A DNA stretch of 14,847 nt from Bondarzewia mesenterica (Eukaryota; Basidiomycota; Agaricomycetes; Russulales; Bondarzewiaceae), in assembly GCA_004802705.1 (NCBI GenBank), contig SGPL01000704.1, positions 1 through 14,847 of the forward strand. Direction: 5' to 3'. The notes beneath the pieces were generated by a model, which was not told where the DNA came from, did not search any database, and worked only from the letters and a program-made list of their open reading frames with translations. Position numbers and translations under genes: made by a program. Every line of letters begins with the position of its first letter. Within the stretch, counting starts at the first letter, position 1. Positions 7,526 through 14,847 of this stretch are shown piece after piece.

Positions 7526-10500
7526 ATGAGCTCTGATACAAGTCGAATCCCAGTTGAGCCCGGTCAAGGGACCGCCGTGTAAGTATTTCGCATCGATGAT
7601 CTTTATCTTTTCGTTGACCGTGTGTGGCCGATAGGGCGCCCAGAGAAGAACATGAGGCTAGCGATATCCGATTGAAAGTTACAGGTACACCCATCCATTT
7701 GTCTTTTGTTGTCATTAGACTCAGTCCGGTGTACTCTATCAGTTCAACAGGTCGTTGGGATCCCTCAAGTAAAAGTATTAAGATTCATCAAGGACCGTNA
7801 GGTCNATGCGGCGTTGATAGTGGGTGGACAGNAGCAGNAAACTGACGTGGTCAAGGTNGACGGATCCGGTAGTGTTCAGTGGAGCAGAACGTTCGATTTG
7901 TGAGCTCGATTTTCTCTTTCTCTTCGCTTGTAATTNGGTGACGAACATGTCGACTAGTGACACACGCACACCATTTAGCCTCGAGTTCCGACTCTATGAC
8001 CGAAATATGATCTGGAAGTANAAGTTTCTAGGCGGGTTCGACGTTGAAATCAAGGATTTGCCAGATCCTTTAGGTATTTCCATCTCGCATGCTGGCGAGA
8101 TCCAGGTCCCCACTGACTTTNNATCTGTCAGATATCAGTCGAAATCTGNCCATNNNNGNTGCGAGAGGACAGCNGCNNGANCGATCGATNCNAGNCANTT
8201 TGCGNCTNACAGCNGAGCNCGANNNCAACCGGGCCCAGAGAGTCNTGGNANAAGNAACACAGAAAGTTGTGGAGATGNAAANCGTNTCAGNCGCCGTGGA
8301 TAAAGTCGCTTCGGNGACTCTTGCAGCAGGGGCGTNGTCGGATAATGCGGCTNNTTTTTCCGATGCATGGTCTCCTCTGCTCGATAAGCTGGGGNCTTTC
8401 GTGANNTTAGTGGACACGATTTCCGAGGTGCCCTGAGCNTGCTCTGCGAGAATGAGAACATNNCTGACGTATCGTCTTNCAGATCCATCCTTANGCGAAG
8501 ATGGCTTGGTCCGTGCTATCCGCGATCCCTAAGGTTCGTCGNTCAGAGCCCGAAATNGGGAGTNNATNTCTGACTTTGCGCGACGACAACGGAACAGNNC
8601 ATAGTCAGAAACAGAANGAACGCGATCAACGNNTNACCGGACTGNTCNNGACCTTGNANGAAGTATTCGANCTCATGAATNNGGCAAAAGANCTNNNAAA
8701 GATCGAGTCTCACAAGCAAATCCTCGCCCGCATGTCTCAGCAGACTGTGGAGTGTGGNTATTTCATTCGCAGCTACGCCAGTGACGAAAACTTTTGTGCG
8801 TGACTTTCCGAGCAGCTCGTCTTGCTAGATNCCTGATTTTTGTTCTCAACAGGGAAGAGGACAGGGAAGANCNTGGTGTCAAGCGCGGATAGNACTATCG
8901 AGCAGTACAAAGGGATATTCATCCAACTCCGTTCGCAATTGCAGGAATCAGCATCTGTCCACGCCAACGTCACGGTCTTACGTGTGGAGAGNATGGTGTG
9001 CGAGATATCTGAAAATTTGAGAGGCNTNGGTTTGTCCCTTCATCATTTATCAGTNGGAACATCGCTAAACTGGCTCCACTATCATCTCTGACAGCATCCG
9101 ACTTTGATCTGCGAGAAATCCCTTGCGNGGANGGNGCTCGCTTTGCCAGCNGAAANATATGTCTGGCCGGTACTCGGGAGGCCNTTTTGGAAGGGATCGA
9201 AAANTGGATCAACGATGCGGATGACGGTCGTCGTGTGTGCTTGCTGTCTGGGGCGGCAGGCACGGGCAAGTCCTCCATCGCTCACACTATTGCGCATCGA
9301 TTTNATGNGTTGGGCCGATTGGGTTCGTCTTTCTGTTTTGATCNGGGANGTCAAAAGGATCGCGGCCCCGCCACCCTTTTCAGGACCCTNGCACGCAATC
9401 TGGCCGATCATAATCNCCAATTCAAGNAGGCNTTGGGTCAANTCCTTCATAACNATGTNNCGTTGTGCAAAACCGAGGCCCCAGAGGATCAATTCGAGAA
9501 TTTCCTCAGAANNNCCTGCGAGAANCTGTTGATTTCAGGCCCNATTGTTGTTGTCATCGACGCGCTGGACGAGAGTGGCGNTCCTANAGTTCGGAAAGAT
9601 ATGCTGACGATCCTCNCTNAAGNCATGCCCAAGTTACCCNCTAACTTTCGTATCTTCGTTACGGCNCGNNCCGAAAACGACATTTGCGAACTATTTCATC
9701 GCAANGATNGNGTGNTCGTCAAGNANATGANGGACATCNAGGNATCNTCCACGANTGNAGACATCCGGAGNTACATTCGACACCNGCTGTCTAAGGACGG
9801 GNGTCTTCTGCNAGGCCTCNNAGAGANNNATTGCGACCGATTGGCNNAGTTGTCTGAAGGGCTGTNTCAATGGGCGTTCGTAGCTTGTGNATANNTCGAN
9901 GGANNNGACGGANNGGCTGGNCGGACGACTTNCGAACGCTTGAAAGACATNTNAGNATCACGGACATCGCGAACTGNNCTGNTNNGNNNTCTGNANNNGA
10001 NTGNNNTNAAATCAACTTTCAANACANAGNGAGCAGATGNCATGGCCAGATTTNGATCTGTCATGGGACAAATCCTGGCAGCCTTTGAACCNCTTTCAAT
10101 GGANGCTCTGGTCGTNNTTCGAAGCACNATCGATCCTGGCGATGANNTCCTTGNCTCNGTGAAATCCATCGTGNAGTACATGGGCTCTCTTCTGAGCGGC
10201 GTCACTGGCGACGANNACTCCGTCCCGATTCAGCCCCTTCACACTTCGTTTNNCGATTTTCTGACCGATCNNTNGCGTGGAGGTGATTTCTNCGTCGACG
10301 AANCGCAGCCGCATTCGCAATTGGCGCTTGCTTCNTTGCGTGTCATGAACCGNGACCTGCGATTTAATATCTGCCAATTGGAGACCTCGTATTTGCGCAA
10401 CGCNGACNTCCCNGGTCTAGCGGAGCGNGTCTCAAANGCAATATCACCTCNTCTGTCTTATTCGTGCCGCTTCTGGGCAGATCATCTCAANGAGACACAN

Positions 10501-11676
10501 TTNAATGAAGACATCCTCAAGGAGATCGANGACTTCCTCCNCAGAAAANTCCTCTTCTGGTTCGAAGTGTCGAGTCTGATCGATGCTCTTCCGACCGCNT
10601 GGCAGGCATTAGCCCATGCAATTCAATGGGTNAACCTCAAACNCGAGGNAGGTCATGGAAAGTCATTTGTCAAAGTCCTGGAGGGCCNCTGANGCACATT
10701 TTTGTTCCAGGCAACANANCGAGAGGATAAGATGCTAAACNTTCTACGGGACGCTCAAAGTCTGGTTCGCTGTTANGNGAGGATATTCTCGGAGTCTACA
10801 CCCCACCTCTATCTNTCAGCACTGCCGTTCTTTCCCCAATCATCTGTCATATATAATCATTTCGNGCCNTCATTCACTGGTATNCCATACGTGATAAACG
10901 GTCGGANCCGTAGGTGGCCANTACTGCAGAACATNCTGAAAGGGCACNCNNANNGNGTCNNNTCTGTCGCATACTCGCCGGACGGGAAACNCATTGCGTC
11001 GGGCTCGNNTGACAANACCATCCGGATCTGGGATGCNGAGACGGGTGTGACAGATGGGATGATCCACTAGGTGGGNCANNCACATNGNGTCAANTCTGTC
11101 GCATACTCGCCGGACGGGAAACGCATTGCGTCGGGCTCGGATGACAACACCATCCGNATCTGNGANGNNGAGACGGGTGTGCAGATGGGTGAACCACTGG
11201 TGGGACACACAGATGGCGTCAATTATGTCGCATACTCGCTGGACGGGAAACACATTGTGTCACGCTCGTCTGACAAGACCATCCGGATCTGGGATGCAGA
11301 GACAACCGCACCTCTTGGGGAGCACAAACAAAAATCATCTCTTCGGATCGACTCGTCAGCTCACATCTATTCTTCTGTTTCATTCTCATCTCGTCTGGAC
11401 CATGCTTCAAGGAGTGCTTACTTAGCCGACTTCCTCACCAGTCGCTCGCCTCCTTCTGCTGATTCAGTTCACCTCTCTATGTCATATGATGGTTGGTTGG
11501 TGGGTCCACAGTCAAAAAAATTCTTATGGATTCCTGAAGAACATTGGGAGAAGTTGTGGTGGCCGCGAACCAAAACGAGGATTCCTGCTCGCTCTGACTT
11601 CACCATGCTTGATCTGAGCAATTATGCATTTGGGCCTGACTGGCATCGTTGTTACCAAGACAAGTCGAAGGCATAG
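7526..11676 (+). CDS. NLR-like STAND protein: C2-like / NACHT / WD40, disrupted or mis-assembled
   Basis: Fungal NACHT-WD40 proteins are STAND NTPases thought to act in heterospecific recognition and programmed cell death; the ligand is unknown here. Proposed exons: 7526-7578, 7635-7677, 7751-7899, 7958-8073, 8132-8427, 8483-8533, 8598-8795, 8853-10647, 10711-11676 (about 1,220 codons). A C2-like module ([10 protein letters not shown], then [15 protein letters not shown]) precedes a helical linker ending [16 protein letters not shown]. The NACHT domain has a P-loop GAAGTGKSS (9251-9277) and Walker [11 protein letters not shown] (about 9547-9576). WD40 repeats follow (10936-11310), then a C-terminal module with Trp-rich [13 protein letters not shown]. 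Oddities: N bases throughout 7799-11169; a one-base deletion near 9055 (frame changes from LSLHHLS to [11 protein letters not shown]); an unresolved phase at 8598; an in-frame TAG at 11068-11070; only three WD40 units. The intron 2 donor (7678) is uncertain. Family call is confident; an intact product is not. Confidence 0.85.
9251..9277 (+). other. P-loop (Walker A) of the NACHT domain
   Basis: The bases encode GAAGTGKSS, a GxxxxGKS/T nucleotide-binding loop, preceded by VCLLS and followed by an amphipathic helix (IAHTIAHRF). Together with the Asp-rich Walker B at about 9547-9576 it marks a complete NTPase core. Neither motif contains an ambiguous base. Confidence 0.93.
10648..10710 (+). other. 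Probable intron in the NLR-like gene (hides an in-frame TGA)
   Basis: Reading straight through gives a TGA at 10690-10692 with the same frame continuing on both sides. A 63-nt intron with donor GNAGGT (GTAGGT if N is T), a CTGAN branch at about 10689 and acceptor TTCCAG removes it and keeps phase 0. The joined protein continues as ATxREDKML then [10 protein letters not shown], as expected before the WD40 region of this family. Confidence 0.65.
10936..11310 (+). repeat. Three near-identical WD40-coding repeats, 129-bp period
   Basis: Units begin at about 10939, 11071 and 11200. Copies 2 to 3 are exactly 129 bp (43 codons) apart and copies 1 to 2 are 132 bp apart. Each encodes [27 protein letters not shown]. 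Nucleotide identity is very high outside the ambiguous bases, so the array probably arose by recent unit duplication. Three units are too few for a seven-bladed propeller. The third copy runs directly into the unique C-terminal region after [10 protein letters not shown]. Confidence 0.9.
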
Positions 11677-13032
11677 CTAATCGCAGACAGGACATACTGT
11701 ATATTCTTTCATGATTTCTTGGTACATGATTCTTGTTTCGTATTCTTCCCGTATGTCATTTTGGACGTTGATTTGTGATGATGACTCATGTGCATACTTA
11801 CTGACAATGGAATACTCGTGCATTCGTTTAGAGCAGATGCAAAAGTCAGTAACGAAGGCAGAATGAGTTCAACCGGATAATAATCGCGTGGAACACACGT
11901 GAGCGGGCGAGTCAGAGGCTGCATATAAGCAGATATAAGCAGTATATAAGCAAACGAAGATTTGTGCACCGAGTGAGCAGAAACGTCCCCGGAGTTGCGT
12001 CCACTGGTAACATGCTAGTAGTGTACGCGGCTTTAAACTTTGGGCTCAGCTTGATGAAAATATCGAATATCGAATGAAGCCTCGGATGATGAACAAAACA
12101 AACTTGTCATTCCCATCCCCGAATTATCAAACAAAAGAAAATTCAAACCACTGTGGAGCACACCAACTCCGACAGACATGTCGATGAGCCTGACTGTGAC
12201 CATTTATTAGAAAGCCGTGTACTCCAGCCCACAGCTACAGTACTAGTGGAAACTCGCGCAGGAAGCGGCCAATGGGTACGGCGGCCAAACTCCGGGTTAC
12301 GACTATTAGGCGCGGCAGAGTTACTCAAGAACTGATATCTCGGGACTACTCAGCTCAGATTGCGATTGCGATTCCTTCTAGCTGTTCGTCGTTGGCTTAC
12401 GTTTGACGTTCGAAACACTTTTCTTTCTTTTTTTTTTGGCGGAACTTGACCTCACAGCTGGCGAACGTGGGCGAGTGCTTACTTTTTTTGCGCATGATGG
12501 GCGATTGCGTGTTCAGTACTCAGTGCTTGTCTAGGTCGTAAGGTCAACTTTCGAGGGTAGGAAAGAGGTGGTGAGTCTTGAGATCTTCATTAAGCAAGTA
12601 CATCTCACCGCCGTCGCGTCGTTGAATTTTCCCCATCGTGCCGCTGTTACCTGTTATTGTTTTTCTTTTTACCCTTCGTTTTTGTCTTTTGTCTGAGTGA
12701 GCGATCGGCGATGAGGTTAGGTGGATCGTACGTAGGTTTTGGGAAGTGTGAAAGTTGACTCGACCGAGTCCGCCCGTCCTGTCGTTCATCGTGTGTGAAT
12801 GACCAGACTCGAAGTTGTGTTCCCATTTTTGATGGATGGATTGATGGACTATACCGTCTCAAGGGCCGAGGCTACTCGAGCTCAAGAGTTCGGCTGGTTG
12901 AGACATCGATGGCGGTTGGCACGGTTTATTAGTGACGTATCATGATCGGAGGTATCGACGCCGCTGTGTCCTTGAAGTGTAGCAATGGATGTCATGTCCT
13001 CATTGTTCGGAGACCTCGGTTTGGGTGAGCCG
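11677..13032. other. Long gene-free interval downstream of the NLR-like gene
   Basis: In 1,356 bases I found no reading frame that resembles a protein; the open frames at 12153-12335 and 12544-12862 have no supporting motif or splice structure. It contains the TATAAGC triplet (11924-11951), a doubled TATCGAA heptamer (12061-12074) and several T runs (12421-12436, 12484-12489). The NLR 3' UTR occupies its left end; the right end should hold the 3' UTR of the minus-strand gene ending at 13033. Confidence 0.5.
11924..11951. promoter_or_regulatory. Three TATAAGC motifs spaced 10-11 bp apart
   Basis: TATAAGC occurs at 11924, 11934 and 11945, separated by G/A-rich linkers. The spacing is close to one helical turn, so the motifs face the same side of DNA. 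They could be a TATA-like promoter cluster or a short tandem duplication. No gene follows within about 1 kb on the plus strand, so a promoter role is unsupported. Confidence 0.35.
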
Positions 13033-13512
13033 TCATTTTTTTTTCTTTTGCTGCGAGACGTCCTCTTTTTTTTCTGGTTCGTGTGGCAGATCGTGGGCAT
13101 CGGTAGGGAGGGAACGGTCGCCACTCACCGAGCGCCTCTCGACGTGGGATCGCTGGGTGACCGAGTTCCGAATCTTCATTGATAGTCCGTCGTCTTTGTT
13201 GACATTCGACTTTGAGAATGGCAGTTCGGGTGTCAGGCAGCGCACCGGGACCGCGGCACGGTCAGTAAATACAGTTCCGAATTCGGGGAAATAAGCACGT
13301 ACATCGACATTTTGAAATGCCAGCATAGTTGGCGACCAATGAAAGGTTTCCACGGTTGTAGACAGGTTTCAAAGGTATTTCTCTTGCAAGGAAGAATAGA
13401 AGAGGAAGAGCGCACTGAAGGCTCACCGACCTCGAGGCGTTAAACCCAATTTGCTGGAAGCAATAGCAAGCCACCGATAATCATCTTCGAGAAAAGCTAT
13501 TCCAGAATGATA
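13033..13512 (-). CDS. C-terminal four exons of an unrecognised lysine-tailed protein (5' part missing)
   Basis: Four exons join in phase: 13427-13512, 13303-13382, 13129-13209 and 13033-13073. They give 95 residues ending at a stop at 13033-13035. Introns are 13383-13426 (GTGAGC..GCAAG, 44 nt), 13210-13302 (GTACGT, branch CTGAC, ..TCAAAG, 93 nt) and 13074-13128 (GTGAGT..ACCAG, 55 nt). Upstream, an acceptor GGCCAG with branch CTGAC just before 13512 shows that an earlier exon existed. The product looks like real protein: GIAFLEDDYRWLAIASSK, then IPLKPVYNRGNLSLVANYAG, then QQRRRTINEDSELGHP, ending in KKEDVSQQKKKK. The four terminal lysines resemble a dilysine (KKxx) ER-retrieval signal, but no membrane segment is visible in this part. 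I do not recognise the family. A retroelement remnant lies only 87 bp upstream, so the 5' exons are either displaced beyond it or lost. Confidence 0.5.
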
Positions 13513-13599
13513 CTGGCCATCGGCACAGAGTCAGAAGTATGACACGCTGCAGTCAGAGAACTCAAGTGGCTCCAGATAATTGGCTTCAGTCTCGGAGGA

Positions 13600-14673
13600 T
13601 CAGTTTCGTAACCGTGTATCTCGTTTGTATTTCCCCCAAATCCAACCAGCGAGCCGTATGCTCATAGAATGCCATATTTGTGAGATTCGCGTTAGGAGAC
13701 GGTGCCTGTCGGTGAAGGTGTGATCATCTAGTGTTGGTAAGGGCGGAACGGTCCCAAAGTAGAAGTGGGATGAATGTTGCGGCCAATTTCCACCATCGGA
13801 AAACAGTCCTCGAGCGATGTCAAGGATTAAGGAGTGATCACGGGTGAATGGGCGTTGTCCAAGCAACTTGGATGTCTCATCGACAAGTTCACGGAGCATA
13901 GAGGTGCGCATAGATGTAAAGGTGGGACATATGACGAAGATGTGGTGCACGGTTTCCAAGCGATGACATCCAAATTGACACCAAGGAGCGATGTCTCCGA
14001 TTCTTAGGTATCGAGTGAATGCAGTGTCCAGCTGTGATGAACGTGCGTAGAGTTGGACGACCGCTGAGTAAGAGGATGATGCACGGAGGTATGGGTGTTC
14101 GGGGGGAGGGTGATTGTCATAGAGCGGGAGTGTCATGGAGACGGTAGGGCGGAATGAGGAGTCTGTCGATGTGCGCTGCTGCAGCGCTGATTGGATGTAG
14201 GAGACGATATTACTTTCGATGTATTTGTCGACAGGGGAATGCAGGGTGAAGTCATCCATGAAGAACGTGGGAATCAGTGCGGGAGGGGGGCGGATTGGCA
14301 GGTTCTGAGATCCAGATGCGAGCGAATCAGCAGCGGCGTTGGCAAAAGCAGCGGGTGTGGTGCCGGAGGTATGTGCGGGAGTGTATGTGATGGTAGGAGG
14401 AGGTGAAGTTTGCGTGACGGCATGCAATAGCCAACGGTAAATGGATTGGCCGGGGAGGGAGGACCACTCATGAGGTAGGGGAGGGTGGGTAATGGCATTT
14501 GTGATGAGACGTACGGAGTTTAAGTGATCGGTGAAGATGGGGATTAGGCTGGTAAGCGAGGCCGACTTGTGTTCAAGGACAGCAGCAAGAATACCATACG
14601 CTTCACCTTGAAAGACTACGGCGGAGCGTCCAAAGAGGTCTACATCAGGAAAACTACAAAATAACTTTTGTAC
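13600..14673 (-). mobile_element. LINE-type non-LTR retroelement remnant (RNase H and C-terminal CCHC region)
   Basis: The minus-strand frame is open from 14673 (preceded by TAA at 14674-14676) to the stop at 13600. It contains a retroelement RNase H domain: Glu in FQGEAYGILAAV, Asp in IFTDHLNSVRLI, and the distal His/Asp region HTSG..ANAAADSLA. After a long linker comes a C-terminal zinc-knuckle-like motif CQFGC..ETVHH..C (about 13945-13995) and the closing IRLAGWIWGKYKRDTRLRN, typical of fungal LINE ORF2 ends. The reverse transcriptase and endonuclease are absent. The first catalytic Asp of RNase H, expected just before the CSFPDVDL string, is not visible because the frame meets AT-rich DNA there. 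The segment between GRSA and FQGEAYG also looks shortened. This is therefore a 5'-broken, non-autonomous copy. No poly-A tail or target duplication was identified at the 3' side. Confidence 0.8.
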
Positions 14674-14847
14674 TTATGACACTTTATGAGCTTATTTGTA
14701 ACCAATTTGTAACTTACTCACTTGTTCAAGCTTGCTGATAGAGACCTGTCTAGCTGAGCTTGTTACTTTCGTAGCTTCTGGGGCTCTCAAGATCTCAAGT
14801 TGCACAAGTAGAGAGCGGGTGGATTACAAAGTAAGATTGCATAATCC
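14659..14847. other. AT-rich sequence abutting the broken LINE copy
   Basis: Composition changes abruptly at about 14655 from GC-rich LINE sequence to AT-rich sequence with repeated TTGTAAC and TTGTA words. The last 27 bases form a small inverted repeat (GGATTA..TAATCC). No coding frame is evident. It may be the edge of another transposon inserted into the LINE, or an ordinary flank; the window ends before this can be decided. Confidence 0.4.

Noticed and set aside
11045..11070. GTGTGA..CACTAG as an intron that would remove the in-frame TAG
   Set aside because: It would be only 26 nt, too short for a spliceosomal intron, and the segment aligns with the coding linker of the next WD40 repeat.
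12153..12335. 60-codon open frame downstream of the NLR gene
   Set aside because: It starts at GTG, has no ATG, no motif, no splice structure and no protein-like composition.
5533..12412. 13-mer TTTGACGTTCGAA occurs near 5534 and again near 12402
   Set aside because: A shared 13-mer within 15 kb on either strand is expected by chance, and the flanks do not extend the match.
12985..13182. Plus-strand ORF with a hydrophobic Phe-rich segment that looks like a membrane helix
   Set aside because: The Phe/Leu run comes from T tracts that are the complement of the Lys-coding tail of the minus-strand gene at 13033-13073.
13514..13602. In-frame continuation after the LINE stop that might fuse the LINE ORF to the downstream exons
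   Set aside because: A fusion would need readthrough of the stop at 13600 plus a 33-nt intron; the alternative donor near 13606 gives the wrong phase.

Overview
This window comes from a filamentous fungus, most likely an Agaricomycete basidiomycete. The genes are packed tightly and interrupted by many short introns (about 42-93 nt) with GT..AG ends and CTNAY-type branch sites. The gene set also fits: a Slm1-type PH protein, the proteasome subunit Sem1/Dss1, a Git1-type MFS permease, a NACHT-WD40 NLR-like protein and a LINE remnant. No prokaryotic features, tRNA, rRNA or CRISPR were seen.

Layout. (1) 2-1072 (+): 3' part of a Slm1/2-like PH-domain gene, 5' end outside the window. (2) 1073-1804: intergenic, with a purine-rich, partly tandem tract. 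(3) 1805-2238 (+): complete three-exon SEM1/DSS1. (4) 2600-5269 (-): Git1-like MFS transporter, convergent with SEM1. I assembled it by hand into 22 exons coding for 480 residues, including exons of 7 and 9 nt. (5) 5270-7525: intergenic, with CA/CG dinucleotide tracts, then a stretch holding unrecognised minus-strand coding traces (about 6208-6977). (6) 7526-11676 (+): NLR-like gene with C2-like N-terminus, helical linker, NACHT NTPase, WD40 repeats and a conserved-looking C-terminal tail. Every ambiguous base in the window (7799-11169) lies in this gene. It also carries at least one frameshift and one in-frame stop, so the assembly here is probably a collapsed consensus of near-identical copies or alleles, or a decaying copy. 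(7) 11677-13032: no convincing gene; three helically spaced TATAAGC motifs. (8) 13033-13512 (-): four well-spliced exons making the C-terminal 95 residues of an unrecognised lysine-tailed protein. (9) 13600-14673 (-): remnant of a LINE-type retroelement (RNase H plus C-terminal CCHC region), broken at its 5' side by AT-rich sequence that runs to the window end.

The genes do not form a pathway. The first half is conserved housekeeping: TORC2/PIP2 signalling, proteasome, and phosphodiester or phosphate uptake. The second half is accessory: an NLR of a rapidly evolving family, retroelement debris and a gene that has apparently lost or been separated from its 5' exons. Exon borders are inferred from splice consensus and protein continuity only; no transcripts or database searches were available.
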